Below are positions 1 to 11,182 of a stretch of 64,000 bases of DNA, piece after piece. The translations under genes were made by a program, and so were the position numbers. Origin of the DNA: Mycolicibacterium hassiacum DSM 44199 (lineage in GTDB: Bacteria > Actinomycetota > Actinomycetes > Mycobacteriales > Mycobacteriaceae). The stretch lies in NCBI RefSeq assembly GCF_900603025.1, contig NZ_LR026975.1, positions 2,294,001 to 2,358,000 on the forward strand, read 5' to 3'. The notes beneath the pieces were generated by a model. The model searched no databases, had not been told where the DNA came from, and saw nothing but the letters and a program-made list of their open reading frames with translations. Positions within the stretch are counted from its first letter, which is position 1; every line of letters starts with the position of its first letter.

Positions 1-486
1 GCCGGCCGCCCCGCCCCACACCACGTTCTGCGAGGTGCGGCGCTTGAGCACCAGGGTGTAGACGAGCACGTAGAACGCGATCGTGGCGCCGGCCAGGTGC
101 GCCGACAGCAGGTTCGTCGTCCACCACAGGTAGAAGAACGACGTCACCGACAGCGTCAGCCCGAATACCAGCGCATGGCTGCGCGGCACCGTCGCCCGCG
201 CCAGCGGGCGGCGCTCGGTGCGCTTCATCACCTTGTCGATGTCGGCGTCGGCGACGCAGTTGAGCGTGTTGGCACCGGCGGCCGCCAGCAGGCCCCCGAC
301 CAGGGTGTGGAAGATCAGCAGCGGATCGACCGAACCGCGGTCGGCCAACAGCATCGCCGGGATCGTGGTGACCAGCAGCAGCTCGATGACCCGCGGTTTG
401 GTCAGCGCCAGATAACCCAGCAGCGTGGTGCGCCACCGCGGCGCCTCGTCGACGAGACTGCCGACCCGGGCCTCGCTAATGTCCAC
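1..486 (-). CDS. ctaB: Protoheme IX farnesyltransferase (heme O synthase), 5' part; 3' end lies outside the window
   Basis: CtaB attaches a farnesyl group to heme b to give heme o, the precursor of heme a for the aa3 cytochrome oxidase; it is an integral membrane UbiA-type prenyltransferase. The visible 162 residues contain the prenyltransferase signature N-x-x-x-D-x-x-x-D ([19 protein letters not shown]) followed by the ERRPLA loop, and alternating hydrophobic segments. The GTG start at 486 is chosen because an AAGGAG ribosome binding site (495-500 on the complement) sits 8 nt upstream. It is divergent from tkt, as in other mycobacteria; the 170-nt gap between them must hold both promoters. 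The C-terminal half is cut by the window edge. Confidence 0.95.
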   Translation of the reverse strand, partial: MDISEARVGSLVDEAPRWRTTLLGYLALTKPRVIELLLVTTIPAMLLADRGSVDPLLIFHTLVGGLLAAAGANTLNCVADADIDKVMKRTERRPLARATVPRSHALVFGLTLSVTSFFYLWWTTNLLSAHLAGATIAFYVLVYTLVLKRRTSQNVVWGGAAG

Positions 487-603
487 GCAGTCAACTCCTT
501 GGGAAAACGCCGACGTCGCGGCTTCTACTACAGACGATGGTAGTCCGAGCGTCCACCGCGACGTAATCAGCCCCACGGGTCGTAGTGCGCCCCGTCACCG
601 CAC

Positions 604-609
604 TAGGGT
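604..609 (+). promoter_or_regulatory. Possible -10 element of the tkt operon
   Basis: TAGGGT fits the mycobacterial SigA -10 pattern TANNNT and lies 46 nt before the tkt start codon. No convincing -35 is visible. This is pattern matching only. Confidence 0.3.
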
Positions 610-655
610 GGACCCATCGGATCCCCGATTAGGCCGATTCAAGGAGAACGCGCCA

Positions 656-2746
656 GTGACCACAGTCGACGAGATAGCCGCCCTGACCCGTCCCCGTCAT
701 CCGGCCGACTGGACCGACCTGGACACGGCCGCGGTGGACACGGCGCGGGTGCTCGCCGCCGACGCGGTGCAGAAGGTGGGCAACGGGCACCCCGGTACGG
801 CGATGAGCCTGGCGCCGCTCGCCTACACCTTGTTCCAGCGGCAGCTGCGCCACGACCCCAACGATGTGCACTGGATCGGCCGGGACCGCTTCATCCTGTC
901 GGCCGGACACTCCAGCCTGACCCTCTACATCCAGCTGTTCCTCGGCGGCTTCGGGCTGGAGCTCGACGACATCAAGGCGTTGCGGACGTGGAAGTCCAAG
1001 ACCCCCGGACATCCCGAGTTCCGGCACACCCCGGGCGTGGAGATCACCACCGGCCCACTGGGCCAGGGCCTGGCCTCCGCCGTCGGCATGGCGATGGCGG
1101 CCCGCTACGAGCGCGGCCTGTTCGATCCGGACGCGGCCCCCGGCACCAGCCCGTTCGACCACTACATCTTCGTGATCGCCTCCGACGGCGACATCGAGGA
1201 GGGCGTGACCAGCGAGGCGTCGTCGCTGGCCGGCACCCAGCAACTGGGCAACCTCATCGTGTTCTACGACGCCAACCAGATCTCGATCGAGGACGACACC
1301 CAGATCGCGCTCACCGAGGACACCGCCGCGCGCTACCGGGCCTACGGCTGGCACGTCCAGGAGGTCGAGGGCGGTGAGAACGTCGTCGGCATCGAGGAGG
1401 CCATCGCCGAGGCCAAGCGGGTCACCGACAAGCCGTCGCTGATCGTGCTGCGCACGGTGATCGGCTATCCGGCGCCGAACCTGATGAACACCGGCAAGGT
1501 GCATGGCGCCGCGCTGGGCGAGGAAGAGGTCGCCGAGGTCAAGAAGATCCTCGGCTTCGACCCGGACAAGACCTTCGAGGTGCGCCCCGAGGTGCTCGAG
1601 CACACCCGCAAGCTGGTCGATCGCGGCCGCGAGGCGCACCGCAAGTGGCAGGCCGAGTTCGACGCCTGGGCGCAGCGCGAACCCGAGCGCAAGAAGCTGC
1701 TGGACCGGCTCACCGCGGGCGGACTGCCCGAGGGCTGGGATGCCGACCTGACCCACTGGGAGCCGGGCTCCAAGCCGGTGGCCACCCGTGCGGCGTTCGG
1801 CCAGGTGCTCAACGACGTCGCGCCGAAGCTGCCCGAATTGTGGGGTGGCTCAGCCGATCTCGCGGGCAGCAACAACACCACGATCAAGGGTGCGCGGTCG
1901 TTCGGGCCGCCGTCGATCTCGACCAAGGAGTTCACCGCCGACTGGTACGGCCGGGTGCTGCACTTCGGGGTGCGCGAACACGCGATGGGCGCGATCCTGT
2001 CCGGCATCGTGCTGCACGGCCCGACCCGCGCGTTCGGCGGCACGTTCCTGCAGTTCTCCGACTACATGCGCCCCGCGGTCCGGTTGGCGTCGCTGATGAA
2101 CATCGACCCGATCTACATCTGGACCCACGACTCGATCGGTCTGGGCGAGGACGGCCCCACCCATCAGCCGATCGAGCATCTGGCGGCGCTGCGGGCCATC
2201 CCGAACCTGGCCGTGGTGCGCCCGGCCGATCCGAACGAGACCGCCTACGCATGGCGCGCCATCCTCGAACGCGGCGCCACCAGCGGTCCGGTCGGGTTCA
2301 TCCTGACCCGCCAGCCGGTTCCGGTGCTGGAGGGCACCAGCGCCGAGGGGGTCGCCCGCGGCGGCTACGTGCTCGGCGGGCCGACCGACGAGCAGCCCGA
2401 TGTGATCCTGATCGGTACCGGCTCGGAGCTGCAGCTCTGCGTCGAGGCGCAGAAGATCCTGGCCGCCAAGGACATCGTCGCCCGGGTGGTGTCGATGCCG
2501 TGCGTGGAGTGGTTCGAGGCCCAGCCGCAGGAGTACCGCGACAGCGTGCTTCCGCCGGCGGTGTCGGCTCGAGTCGCGGTCGAGGCCGCGGTGGCGCAGA
2601 GTTGGTACCGACTGGTCGGCGACACCGGCGAGATTGTGTCGATCGAGCACTACGGGGAATCCGCCGACTACAAGACGTTGTTCCGGGAGTACGGCTTCAC
2701 ACCGGAGGCCGTCGCAGCCGCCGCCGAGCGAACGCTGGAGAACTGA
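656..2746 (+). CDS. tkt: Transketolase
   Basis: Cytosolic ThDP-dependent enzyme of the non-oxidative pentose phosphate pathway, moving two-carbon units between ketose and aldose phosphates. The 696-aa product is close to the usual length of about 700. Visible marks are the N-terminal [10 protein letters not shown] (about residues 42-51), the ThDP-binding GDG-type motif DGDIEEG followed by an Asn-containing strand (about 177-207), the central pyrimidine-binding domain with REHAMG, and the C-terminal domain. The GTG start is chosen over the open frame extending upstream because AAGGAGAAC precedes it at normal spacing and the product then starts like other mycobacterial transketolases. It is the first gene of tkt-tal-zwf-opcA-pgl; tal starts 33 nt after the stop. 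Confidence 0.97.
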   Translation: MTTVDEIAALTRPRHPADWTDLDTAAVDTARVLAADAVQKVGNGHPGTAMSLAPLAYTLFQRQLRHDPNDVHWIGRDRFILSAGHSSLTLYIQLFLGGFGLELDDIKALRTWKSKTPGHPEFRHTPGVEITTGPLGQGLASAVGMAMAARYERGLFDPDAAPGTSPFDHYIFVIASDGDIEEGVTSEASSLAGTQQLGNLIVFYDANQISIEDDTQIALTEDTAARYRAYGWHVQEVEGGENVVGIEEAIAEAKRVTDKPSLIVLRTVIGYPAPNLMNTGKVHGAALGEEEVAEVKKILGFDPDKTFEVRPEVLEHTRKLVDRGREAHRKWQAEFDAWAQREPERKKLLDRLTAGGLPEGWDADLTHWEPGSKPVATRAAFGQVLNDVAPKLPELWGGSADLAGSNNTTIKGARSFGPPSISTKEFTADWYGRVLHFGVREHAMGAILSGIVLHGPTRAFGGTFLQFSDYMRPAVRLASLMNIDPIYIWTHDSIGLGEDGPTHQPIEHLAALRAIPNLAVVRPADPNETAYAWRAILERGATSGPVGFILTRQPVPVLEGTSAEGVARGGYVLGGPTDEQPDVILIGTGSELQLCVEAQKILAAKDIVARVVSMPCVEWFEAQPQEYRDSVLPPAVSARVAVEAAVAQSWYRLVGDTGEIVSIEHYGESADYKTLFREYGFTPEAVAAAAERTLEN

Positions 2747-2779
2747 ACCGCACAACACACCTCGCGAAAGGCAGACCCC

Positions 2780-3898
2780 ATGGCCCAGAACCCGAACCTC
2801 GCCGCTCTATCGGCAGCCGGTGTATCCGTCTGGCTCGATGATCTGTCCCGCGAGCGGCTGCAGACCGGCAACCTGCAGCAGCTCATCGACACCCGCTCGG
2901 TCGTCGGGGTGACCACCAACCCGACGATCTTCCAGGGTGCGCTGTCCAACGGCACCTACTACGACGCGCAGGTGCGCGAACTGGCCGAGCGCGGCGCCGA
3001 TGTGGAAGCCACCATCCGCACCGTCACCACCGACGACGTCCGCAACGCCTGCGATGTGCTGGCCAAGCAGTACGAGCAGTCCGACGGCGTGGACGGGCGG
3101 GTCTCCATCGAGGTCGATCCGCGGCTGGCCCACGACACCGACAAGACGATCCTGCAGGCGATCGAGCTGTGGAAGATCGTCGACCGGCCCAACCTGCTGA
3201 TCAAGATCCCGGCGACCATGGCCGGGCTGCCCGCGATCACCGCCGTCATCGCCGAGGGCATCTCGGTGAACGTGACGCTGATCTTCTCGGTCGAGCGGTA
3301 CCGGCTGGTGATGGACGCCTATCTGGCCGGCCTGGAGAAGGCCAAGGAGGCCGGCCACGACCTGTCCAAGATCCACTCGGTGGCGTCGTTCTTCGTGTCG
3401 CGGGTCGACACCGAGGTCGACAAGCGGCTCGAGAAGATCGGCACCCCCGAGGCGCTGGAACTGCGCGGCCAGGCCGGCCTGGCCAACGCCCGGCTGGCCT
3501 ACGCGGCGTATCAGGAGGTGTTCCTCGGCGGGGCACGGTACGAGGCGCTCAAACCGCACGGCGCCCGGGTGCAGCGGCCGCTGTGGGCGTCGACCGGGGT
3601 CAAGAACCCCGCCTACCCCGACACCCTGTACGTGACCGAACTGGTGGCGCCGAACACCGTCAACACCATGCCGGAGAAGACGCTGGAGGCGGTGGCCGAC
3701 CACGGCGTGATCACCGGGGACACCGTCACCGGCCGGGCCACCGAATCGCAGGAACTGTTCGACAAACTCAGCGCGATCGGCATCGACCTGCCCGACGTGT
3801 TCCGGGTCCTCGAGGACGAGGGCGTGGAGAAGTTCGAGAAGTCCTGGCAGGAGCTTCTCGAGGCGACACAGACCCAGCTCGACGCCGCCAAGAAATGA
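2780..3898 (+). CDS. tal: Transaldolase
   Basis: Transfers a dihydroxyacetone unit from sedoheptulose-7-phosphate to glyceraldehyde-3-phosphate in the cytosol. The 372-aa length is typical of the longer actinobacterial transaldolases. The Schiff-base lysine is Lys142 in NLLIKIPAT, and the [10 protein letters not shown] motif near residue 45 is intact. An AAAGGCAG sequence precedes the ATG. Its stop codon overlaps the zwf start in an ATGA, so the two are translationally coupled. It sits between transketolase and glucose-6-phosphate dehydrogenase in one pentose-phosphate operon. Confidence 0.97.
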   Translation: MAQNPNLAALSAAGVSVWLDDLSRERLQTGNLQQLIDTRSVVGVTTNPTIFQGALSNGTYYDAQVRELAERGADVEATIRTVTTDDVRNACDVLAKQYEQSDGVDGRVSIEVDPRLAHDTDKTILQAIELWKIVDRPNLLIKIPATMAGLPAITAVIAEGISVNVTLIFSVERYRLVMDAYLAGLEKAKEAGHDLSKIHSVASFFVSRVDTEVDKRLEKIGTPEALELRGQAGLANARLAYAAYQEVFLGGARYEALKPHGARVQRPLWASTGVKNPAYPDTLYVTELVAPNTVNTMPEKTLEAVADHGVITGDTVTGRATESQELFDKLSAIGIDLPDVFRVLEDEGVEKFEKSWQELLEATQTQLDAAKK

Positions 3899-5421
3899 CC
3901 GAGTGGGTGAATCCGCTCCGCGATAAACGCGATCGGCGGATGCCACGCATCGCAGGGCCGTGCGGCGTGGTGATCTTCGGTGTGACCGGAGATCTGTCCC
4001 GGAAGAAGCTGATGCCGGCCATCTACGACCTCGCCAACCGGGGTCTGCTGCCGCCGTCGTTCGCACTGGTGGGATTCGCCCGAAGGGATTGGGCCGACGA
4101 GGATTTCGGCCAGGTCGTCTACGAGGCGGTCAAACAGCACGCCCGGACCCCGTTCCGCCAGGAGGTGTGGGACCGCCTGGCGGAGGGGTTCCGGTTCGTG
4201 CAGGGCACCTTCGACGACGATGCGGCCTTCGCCCGGCTCGCCGAGACCCTGGAGAAGCTGGACGCCGAGCGTGGCACGGGCGGCAATCACGCCTTCTATC
4301 TGTCCATTCCGCCCAAGGCTTTTCAGCAGGTGTGCGAGCAGCTGCAGAAGTCCGGGCTGGCCCGCCCGCAGGACGGCCGCTGGAGCCGGGTGGTCATCGA
4401 GAAACCGTTCGGCCACGATCTGGAGTCCGCGCGCGAACTCAACGCGGTGGTCAACAGCGTCTTCCCCGAGGAGAGCGTCTTCCGCATCGACCACTATCTG
4501 GGCAAGGAGACGGTCCAGAACATCCTGGCGCTGCGGTTCGCCAATGAGCTGTTCGAACCGGTCTGGAACAACAACTACGTCGACCACGTGCAGATCACCA
4601 TGGCCGAGGACATCGGCCTGGGCGGGCGCGCCGGCTACTACGACGGTGTCGGCGCGGCACGCGACGTGATCCAGAACCATCTGCTGCAGCTGTTGGCGCT
4701 GACCGCGATGGAGGAACCGGTCAACTTCGGTCCGCACGAGCTGCAGACCGAGAAGATCAAGGTGCTCTCGGCGACGAGGCTGGTGCATCCGCTGGACAAG
4801 ACCACCGCTCGCGGCCAGTACGCGGCTGGGTGGCAGGGCAGCGAGAAGGTGGTGGGGCTGCTCGACGAGGAGGGGTTCGCCAACGACTCGACCACCGAGA
4901 CCTACGCCGCGATCACCCTGGAGGTCGACACCCGGCGCTGGGCGGGCGTGCCGTTCTTCCTGCGCACCGGAAAACGGTTGGCGCGCAGGGTCACCGAGAT
5001 CGCCTTGGTGTTCAAGCGGGCTCCGCATCTGCCGTTCGACAAGACCATGACCGAAGAGCTCGGGGAGAACGCGCTGGTGATCCGGGTGCAGCCCGACGAG
5101 GGGATCACCATGCGGTTCGGGTCGAAGGTGCCCGGCAGCCAGATGGAGGTCCGCGACGTCAACATGGACTTCTCCTACGGCTCGGCGTTCGCCGAGGACT
5201 CCCCCGAGGCCTACGAACGGCTGATCCTCGACGTGCTGCTCGGCGAGCCGTCGCTGTTCCCGGTGAACCGGGAGGTCGAATTGTCTTGGCAGATCCTCGA
5301 TCCCGTGCTGGAGTTCTGGGCGTCTCAGGGCCGGCCCGAGCCGTACCCGGCGGGGACCTGGGGTCCGCCGTCGGCCGACGAGATGCTGCGCCGGGTCGGC
5401 CGGGAGTGGAGGCGGCCGTGA
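3895..5421 (+). CDS. zwf: Glucose-6-phosphate 1-dehydrogenase
   Basis: Oxidises glucose-6-phosphate to 6-phosphogluconolactone, the entry step of the oxidative pentose phosphate pathway and a source of NADPH or F420-independent reducing power. The 508-aa product has the nucleotide-binding motif GVTGDLS (residues 29-35) and the substrate/catalytic signature RIDHYLGK (197-204). The ATG at 3895 overlaps the tal stop; the reading frame is open further upstream, but the overlap and the homologous N-terminus support this start. Its closest M. tuberculosis counterpart by context is zwf2. The next gene encodes its assembly factor OpcA. Confidence 0.96.
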   Translation: MTEWVNPLRDKRDRRMPRIAGPCGVVIFGVTGDLSRKKLMPAIYDLANRGLLPPSFALVGFARRDWADEDFGQVVYEAVKQHARTPFRQEVWDRLAEGFRFVQGTFDDDAAFARLAETLEKLDAERGTGGNHAFYLSIPPKAFQQVCEQLQKSGLARPQDGRWSRVVIEKPFGHDLESARELNAVVNSVFPEESVFRIDHYLGKETVQNILALRFANELFEPVWNNNYVDHVQITMAEDIGLGGRAGYYDGVGAARDVIQNHLLQLLALTAMEEPVNFGPHELQTEKIKVLSATRLVHPLDKTTARGQYAAGWQGSEKVVGLLDEEGFANDSTTETYAAITLEVDTRRWAGVPFFLRTGKRLARRVTEIALVFKRAPHLPFDKTMTEELGENALVIRVQPDEGITMRFGSKVPGSQMEVRDVNMDFSYGSAFAEDSPEAYERLILDVLLGEPSLFPVNREVELSWQILDPVLEFWASQGRPEPYPAGTWGPPSADEMLRRVGREWRRP

Positions 5422-5464
5422 TCGCCCGAAGCCGACCAGGGGCGGCGCGACGAGGAGCCGAGAC

Positions 5465-6376
5465 ATGATCGTCGATCTGCCGGACACCACGACCAACGAC
5501 ATCAACAAGAAGATCACCGGCATGCGCGAGGAGGGCGGCGCGATCACCCTGGGCCGGGTGCTGACCCTGGTGATCGCGCTGGACTCCGACGAGCTGCTCG
5601 AAGAGGCGATCGAGGCGGCGAACTTCGCCAGCCACGAACATCCGTGCCGGGTGATCGTGACCGTGCCCGGCGACCGGGACGCCGCCGGCTCCCGGCTGGA
5701 CGCCCAGCTGCGGTTCGGCCGGGACGCCGGCGCCGGCGAAGTGGTGGCGCTTCGGCTGCACGGCGAGCTGGCGGATCACCCCAACAGCGTGGTGCTGCCG
5801 TTCCTGCTGCCCGACACCCCGGTGGTGGCCTGGTGGCCGGTGGGCGGGCCGGAGGTGCCCGCGCAGGATCCGATCGGCCGGTTGGCGATTCGCCGCATCA
5901 CCAACGCGACCCAGTGCGCGGACCCGCTCGCGATGCTCAAGACCCTGATCAAGGGCTACACCCCCGGCGATACCGATCTGGCGTGGGCCCGAATCACCTA
6001 CTGGCGGGCGCTGCTGGCCTCCGCGGTCGACCAGCCGCCGCACGAACCGATCACCTCCGCGCTGGTGTCGGGGCTGCGCGACGAGCCGTCGCTGGATGTG
6101 CTGGCCGGCTGGCTCGCCACCCGGATCGACGGTCCGGTGCGCCGCGCGGTCGGCGACTTGAAGGTGGAGCTGCACCGGTCCGGCGAGACGATCACGCTGA
6201 GCCGCCCGCAGCACGGGGTGACCGCGACCCTCCAGCGGACCGGGCGCCCCGACGCGCGGATTCCCTTGGCACGCAGGGAAACCAAGGAATGTCTCGCCGA
6301 GGATCTGCGCCGGCTCGACGCCGACGAGATCTATCACGAGGCGCTGCAGGGGATCGAGAGGGTGGAGTACCTGTGA
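5465..6376 (+). CDS. opcA: Glucose-6-phosphate dehydrogenase assembly protein OpcA
   Basis: OpcA is needed for assembly or allosteric activation of G6PDH in actinobacteria and cyanobacteria; it has no known catalytic residues. The 303 residues start [17 protein letters not shown] and include the conserved VVAWWP segment around residue 123, matching the mycobacterial family in length and order. It lies 43 nt after zwf and its stop overlaps the GTG of pgl (GTGA). The context, directly between zwf and pgl, agrees with the assigned role. Confidence 0.93.
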   Translation: MIVDLPDTTTNDINKKITGMREEGGAITLGRVLTLVIALDSDELLEEAIEAANFASHEHPCRVIVTVPGDRDAAGSRLDAQLRFGRDAGAGEVVALRLHGELADHPNSVVLPFLLPDTPVVAWWPVGGPEVPAQDPIGRLAIRRITNATQCADPLAMLKTLIKGYTPGDTDLAWARITYWRALLASAVDQPPHEPITSALVSGLRDEPSLDVLAGWLATRIDGPVRRAVGDLKVELHRSGETITLSRPQHGVTATLQRTGRPDARIPLARRETKECLAEDLRRLDADEIYHEALQGIERVEYL

Positions 6377-7107
6377 GCACTGTCGTCGAGAGATACCCCG
6401 ACGCCGATGCCCTGGTGGCGGCGGCCGGTGACCGGTTGGCCGGCGCGATCACCGAGGCGATCACGCGCCGGGGGGTCGCGCATATCGTGCTCACCGGCGG
6501 CGGGACGGGCGTCAAACTGCTGGGCAGGGTGCGCGAACACTCCGAGATCGACTGGTCGAAGGTCCACCTGTACTGGGGCGACGACCGATTCGTTCCCGCC
6601 GACGACGACGAGCGCAATCACAAACAGGCCCGCGAGGCACTGTTGGATCACATCGACATCCCCGCCGGGAACGTGCATCCGATGGCACCGTCGGACGGCC
6701 CGTTCGGCGACGACATCGACGCGGCCGCAGCCGATTACGAGCGGGTGCTGGCCGCCCGGGCCGAACCCGGCCGGCCCGCACCCGATTTCGATGTGCACCT
6801 GCTCGGCATGGGCGGCGAAGGACATGTGAACTCGCTGTTCCCCGACACCTCCGCGGTGCGCGAGACCGAGCGTCTGGTGGTGGCGGTCAACGACTCCCCC
6901 AAGCCGCCGCCGCGGCGCATCACGCTGACCCTGCCCGCGGTCCAGCGGTCGCGTGAGGTGTGGCTGGTGGTGTCGGGCGCGGCGAAGGCCGAGGCGGTCG
7001 CCGCTGCGGTGGGCGGCGCGGATCCGGTCGAGGTGCCGGCCGCCGGCGCGAAGGGCCGCGAGGCGACCGTGTGGCTGCTCGACGAGGAAGCGGCGAGCAA
7101 GCTCTGA
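6373..7107 (+). CDS. pgl: 6-phosphogluconolactonase
   Basis: Hydrolyses 6-phosphogluconolactone to 6-phosphogluconate, following Zwf. The 244-aa protein shows the NagB/Pgl fold marks: [11 protein letters not shown] near residue 40, [15 protein letters not shown] near residue 70, and the catalytic-site segment [13 protein letters not shown] near residue 150. The GTG start overlaps the opcA stop by four bases. It closes the pentose-phosphate operon; no clear terminator hairpin follows. Called devB in older mycobacterial annotation. Confidence 0.95.
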   Translation: MSTVVERYPDADALVAAAGDRLAGAITEAITRRGVAHIVLTGGGTGVKLLGRVREHSEIDWSKVHLYWGDDRFVPADDDERNHKQAREALLDHIDIPAGNVHPMAPSDGPFGDDIDAAAADYERVLAARAEPGRPAPDFDVHLLGMGGEGHVNSLFPDTSAVRETERLVVAVNDSPKPPPRRITLTLPAVQRSREVWLVVSGAAKAEAVAAAVGGADPVEVPAAGAKGREATVWLLDEEAASKL

Positions 7108-7187
7108 GGCCCTAGACCGAATACGTCTCCGCGGGGTGTGTCCGCAGGCAGCGCCGGTTGTCGGTGGGGCGGTCCAGAATAGAACAC

Positions 7188-7449
7188 ATGTTCGATGATT
7201 GCGGTGATGGTGCGGTGGTCGATGCGATCACCGCGGCGTCGCGGGAGCAGAACGCCGCCTGTGGGCGGGAGTCGCCGGCGATCGGGCGGTTGTATGCCCG
7301 CCGTGCCCCCTGACGGCGATGAGGAACGCAGCTGCCGGGCCAGCGACCGCCGGGTGGTCACCACCCCGGTCAACCGCGCCAGCCTGGTCACCGAACAATC
7401 ACTACTCGCCGAACACCTCGCCCCAGACACCGAACCACCCCCGTTCTGA
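7188..7449 (+). pseudogene. Remnant of a 13E12-repeat / DUF222-HNH endonuclease family gene (N- and C-terminal scraps)
   Basis: The frame starting at ATG 7188 reads MFDDCGDGAVVDAITAASRE and continues to LYARRA before a stop at 7311, which resembles the start of mycobacterial 13E12 proteins. A +1-shifted frame directly after it reads DEERSCRASDRRVVTTPVNR and ends in EPPPF, the usual last residues of that family. Together about 85 codons remain of a protein that normally has 400-500 residues, so a large internal deletion with loss of frame is inferred. The assignment rests on terminal similarity from memory only. It lies between the pgl stop and a small conserved gene. Confidence 0.6.
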
Positions 7450-7655
7450 CGGGCACCCTTCGCGGGCGCGCCGGCCGTCGCGGTATCCGCGCTCGAACTC
7501 GGCAGCCGAATCCCCGGATCCGCGCATGACGCGGCGCGGGTCGAATCGGCGTGGGCACGACGGGGTGCTCGGCCCCGTACCGGACACGGTGTGCGACTCG
7601 TCCATGTGCGGTCAGACGCGGCAAACCACCCATCGGTTCCACCGGGGCCGCGATA

Positions 7656-8036
7656 ATGACCGGCATGGCGGACAGAAACAGTCGACCTGCCCGAACCGGA
7701 CCGGAGCGGATCAGGAAACTGGCGCAGGCTGCGCTGAACGCCGACGTCACGGTCGAGCAGGTCGACGCCATCCTCGAGGGACTCGGAGAAACCCTCGAGG
7801 ACCTGAACCGGTCGACGGCCAACCTCGACGTCACCCTCGAGCGGTTCAACGACACGATCAACAAGATCAACGAGCTCGCACCGCGACTCAACGCGGTGGT
7901 GGATCGCATGGAGGGCATCGTCGCCCGCGTGGAACGCATCGTGGGCATCGGCGAGACCGCGCTGGCGCCGCTGGCAGCCACCGAATCGGCCGTGCGCAGC
8001 GCGATCGACAGGGTCCGCCGCACCGCGCGGCTGTAG
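7656..8036 (+). CDS. Conserved small coiled-coil protein (Rv1444c-like)
   Basis: Function unknown. The 126-aa product is mostly predicted helix, with a heptad-like stretch (TVEQVDAILEGLGETLEDLN and onward, about residues 30-105) suggesting a coiled coil; there is no signal peptide or membrane segment. Its position between pgl and ppc matches Rv1444c in M. tuberculosis. ATG 7656 has GGGG 8 nt upstream; a second in-frame ATG at 7665 is the alternative start. It converges on ppc with 26 nt between stops. The preceding 206 nt (7450-7655) hold no gene that I can support. Confidence 0.75.
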   Translation: MTGMADRNSRPARTGPERIRKLAQAALNADVTVEQVDAILEGLGETLEDLNRSTANLDVTLERFNDTINKINELAPRLNAVVDRMEGIVARVERIVGIGETALAPLAATESAVRSAIDRVRRTARL

Positions 8037-8062
8037 CGCCGAAGACCGCCGTACGCCGGAGG

Positions 8063-10867
8063 TCAGCCGCTGTTGCGCAACGCGCTGGCCAGCCCGCTCA
8101 TGGTCAGCAGGATGCCCCGCTTGACCAGCTCGTCGTCGTCACCGGAGCGGTAGCGCCGCAACAACTCCACCTGCAGGTGGTTCAGCGGCTCGAGATACGG
8201 GAAACGGTTGAACACCGACCGGGCCAGTGCGGGGTTGTCGGCCAGCAGATCCTCCTGGCCGGTGATGAGCTGATGCATCGCGATGGTGCGCCGGTGTTCG
8301 TCGACGATCCTGTCGAACACCCGCCGCCGCAGCTCCTCGTCGGGCACCAGCTCCGAATAGCGCGCCGCCAGGCCCATATCCGTCTTGGCCAGCACCTGCG
8401 CCATGTTCGACAGCACGGTCCTGAAGAACGGCCAGCGCCGGTACAGATCGCGCAGCACCTCCACCCGCTCCTCGACGGGCTCGGGTCCGGCATGCAGCCA
8501 GCCCTCGACCGCCGAACCGGTTCCGTACCAGCCGGGCAGCATCACCCGCGACTGGCTCCAGGCCAACACCCACGGGATGGCCCGCAGATCGGCGATCGAG
8601 GTGGTCGGCTTGCGCGAGGTGGGCCGGCTGCCGATGTTGAGCTCACCGATCTCGCTGACCGGGGTCGACGCCTTGAAGTACTCGACGAAACCCGGTGTGT
8701 CATGGACCAGGTCGGCGTAGGCCCGCTGCGCCCGCTCGGCCAGCTCGTCGAGCACCCGGTACGCGGGTTCCGCGTCGTCGCCGAGTCCCTCGACGTCGAG
8801 CAGGGTGGCCTCCAGGGTCGCCGCCACCAAGGTCTCCAGATTGCGGTGCGCCAGTTGGGGTTCGGCGTACTTCGCGGCGATCACCTCGCCCTGCTCGGTC
8901 AGCCGCAAGGAGCCGTTCACCGCACCCGGCGGCTGGGCCAGGATCGCCTCGTAGCTCGGCCCTCCCCCGCGGCCGACGGTGCCGCCGCGGCCGTGGAACA
9001 ACCGCAGCCGGATGCCGTTCGTGCGCGCACACTCGACCAGATCGAGTTCGGCCCGGTAGATCGCCCAGTTCGCCGCCAGGTACCCGCCGTCCTTGTTGGA
9101 GTCCGAGTAGCCGAGCATCACCTCCTGGCTGTGGTCCCGGGCCGCCACGATCGCCCGGTACACCGGCAGCTCGAGCGCCTGCGCCAGCACCGCCGCGCCG
9201 TTGCGCAGGTCCTCGATGGTCTCGAACAACGGAACGATCCCCACCGGCGCGTAGACCGGACGCGCCGAGGCATCGAGCAGCCCGACCTCCTTGAGCAGAA
9301 TCCCGGCCTCGAGCAGGTCCGACACCGACTGGCACATCGAGATGATGTAGTTCGGCACCGCCGGCTCGCCGTAGCGCTCGACCGCCTGCGCCGCCGCGGT
9401 GAGGATGTCGAGTTCCTTGCGGGCCAGCTCGGACAACTCGGCGCGGCCACTGAGCAGCGGGCGGCGGGTGGAAAGCTCGCCCGCCAGCAGCGCGACCCGG
9501 TCCGGTTCCGACAGCGATCGATAGTCCGGATGCACCCCGGCCCAGGCCAGCAGCTCGGCGACGACCTCCTCGTGCACCTCGGAGTTCTGCCGCATGTCCA
9601 GCCCGCACAGGTGAAAACCGAAGACGCGCACCGCTTCCCGCAGATGAGCAAGCCGGTCGTCGGCGATCACCGCGCTGCCGTGGGTGCGCAGCGACGCGTC
9701 GATGGTGTCCAGGTCGGCGAGCAGCTCCGCCGCGGACCGGTACCGCTCGAACCCGAGGTCGAGCACATGCTCGGGCCGGCGGTCCAGGATCTCGTCCGCG
9801 GTCGCGGTCAACCGGGCGCGGATCACCCGCAGCGCCCGCCGGTACGGTTCGTCCGCCCAGGCCGGATCGTCGTACCGCGCCCCGAGCGCGGCGAGCTCGT
9901 CGCTGACCGACACCAGCCGCCGCGACATCGGCAGCTCCTGCTCCAGCGCGGTGAGCTCGGTGAAATAGTGGTCCAGCGCGGTGTAGGCCGCCCGCCCGGT
10001 GGCCAGCCGCACCACCTCGGCGGTGACGTTGGGATTGCCGTCGCGGTCGCCGCCGATCCACGAGCCCATCCGCACCAGGGGCTCCGCCAGCACCCCGGCG
10101 TCGGGCCAGCGGGCCCGCAGCTGCTCGCGCACCTCCGCGTTGACCTTCGGCACCACCTCGAAGAACGCGGCCCGGTAGTACCGCAGCCCGGTCTCGATCT
10201 CATCGGTGATCGTCAACCGCGACAACCGGATCAGCGCGGTCTGCCACAGGGTCAGGATGTGGCGGCGCAACTCCGACTCGATGTCGCGGCCGTCGTCGGT
10301 CCGGGTGTGCCCGTGCAACCGCAGCCGCAGCAGTTCGGTGATGCGGTGCTGGGTGTCGAACACCGTGCGCCGCCGGGTCTCGGTCGGATGCGCGGTGATC
10401 ACCGGCGACACCAGCGCTCCCCGCAGCGCCCGCGCCACCGTCGCCGAATCGAGTTCGGCCGCATCGAGTTTGCGGTAGGTGGCGGCCAGGGTCGAGTCGC
10501 GGGGCGGTTCGCCGGCAGCCAGGTGGACGGCCCGCCGCCGCTCCCGGTGGATGTCCTCGGCCACGTTGGCCAGCAGCGCGAAATGGCTGAACGCCCGGAT
10601 GACCGGGATCGCGGTGCGGGTGTCGATGCCGCGGAACTGCTCGGCCAGCTCCGCGCGGTCGATCTCCGAACGCCGGACCCGGAACGACTCCACCCGGGCC
10701 CGCTCGACCAGGTCGAAAACCTCGTCGCCGTGCTGTTCGCGGATGGTGTCGCCGAGGATCGAGCCGAGCAGCCGGATGTCCTCGCGCATCGGCTCGGTCG
10801 CCTCACGGCCGATCCGGGTTCGGGTCACCGACCCGATCGGCGCCAGAACGTCAACCGACTCCGCCAT
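8063..10867 (-). CDS. ppc: Phosphoenolpyruvate carboxylase
   Basis: Cytosolic anaplerotic enzyme, PEP + bicarbonate to oxaloacetate. The 934-aa product has all the hallmark motifs: catalytic His160 in [13 protein letters not shown], the [14 protein letters not shown] loop, [11 protein letters not shown], and a C-terminal end in RNSG as expected for the QNTG-type terminus that helps form the active site. The ATG at 10867 gives [10 protein letters not shown]. It lies downstream of secG in the gap-pgk-tpi-secG direction. From memory, M. tuberculosis has no ppc while M. smegmatis and M. leprae do, so this helps place the organism. Confidence 0.96.
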   Translation of the reverse strand: MAESVDVLAPIGSVTRTRIGREATEPMREDIRLLGSILGDTIREQHGDEVFDLVERARVESFRVRRSEIDRAELAEQFRGIDTRTAIPVIRAFSHFALLANVAEDIHRERRRAVHLAAGEPPRDSTLAATYRKLDAAELDSATVARALRGALVSPVITAHPTETRRRTVFDTQHRITELLRLRLHGHTRTDDGRDIESELRRHILTLWQTALIRLSRLTITDEIETGLRYYRAAFFEVVPKVNAEVREQLRARWPDAGVLAEPLVRMGSWIGGDRDGNPNVTAEVVRLATGRAAYTALDHYFTELTALEQELPMSRRLVSVSDELAALGARYDDPAWADEPYRRALRVIRARLTATADEILDRRPEHVLDLGFERYRSAAELLADLDTIDASLRTHGSAVIADDRLAHLREAVRVFGFHLCGLDMRQNSEVHEEVVAELLAWAGVHPDYRSLSEPDRVALLAGELSTRRPLLSGRAELSELARKELDILTAAAQAVERYGEPAVPNYIISMCQSVSDLLEAGILLKEVGLLDASARPVYAPVGIVPLFETIEDLRNGAAVLAQALELPVYRAIVAARDHSQEVMLGYSDSNKDGGYLAANWAIYRAELDLVECARTNGIRLRLFHGRGGTVGRGGGPSYEAILAQPPGAVNGSLRLTEQGEVIAAKYAEPQLAHRNLETLVAATLEATLLDVEGLGDDAEPAYRVLDELAERAQRAYADLVHDTPGFVEYFKASTPVSEIGELNIGSRPTSRKPTTSIADLRAIPWVLAWSQSRVMLPGWYGTGSAVEGWLHAGPEPVEERVEVLRDLYRRWPFFRTVLSNMAQVLAKTDMGLAARYSELVPDEELRRRVFDRIVDEHRRTIAMHQLITGQEDLLADNPALARSVFNRFPYLEPLNHLQVELLRRYRSGDDDELVKRGILLTMSGLASALRNSG

Positions 10868-10919
10868 TACCCCAGTATGTCCGGCCCGCGCGGGGTTCGC
10901 CGGGCGGCGGGGTCCGGGC

Positions 10920-11153
10920 TCAGCCGTACTTGATCTGCAGGCCGACGCCGATGATGGACACCACCCAGATGCCGGTGACGAACAGCGTCAGCCGGTCAAG
11001 GTTCTTCTCCACCTGGGTCGAACCCGACAGACTGGACTGCACACCGCCACCGAACAGGGTGGACAAGCCACCGCCCTTGGCGCGATGCAGCAGCACGAGC
11101 AAGATCACCAGCACGCTGGTGACGATGAGCGTGATCTGCAGCGCGAGAAGCAT
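10920..11153 (-). CDS. secG: Preprotein translocase subunit SecG
   Basis: Small inner-membrane subunit of the SecYEG protein-export channel. The 77 residues have two hydrophobic helices (about 2-22 and 52-73) separated by a Gly-rich cytoplasmic loop with [11 protein letters not shown], the SecG pattern. It follows tpiA by 29 nt, as in other mycobacteria, so it is likely cotranscribed with the glycolytic genes. Confidence 0.95.
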   Translation of the reverse strand: MLLALQITLIVTSVLVILLVLLHRAKGGGLSTLFGGGVQSSLSGSTQVEKNLDRLTLFVTGIWVVSIIGVGLQIKYG

Positions 11154-11182
11154 GACGCCAGCCTACCGGTCCGCCGATCCGG

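Noticed and set aside
7402..7605. 67-codon minus-strand frame with a FERGYRDGRRAREG stretch
   Set aside because: Third codon positions look fairly coding-like, but it overlaps the 13E12 remnant, has no ribosome binding site and no recognised relative. Worth a tblastn, not an annotation.
7319..10933. Very long plus-strand open frame opposite ppc
   Set aside because: It is Arg/Gln/His/Pro-rich, antisense to a full-length PEP carboxylase with all motifs, and is a typical GC-rich shadow frame.
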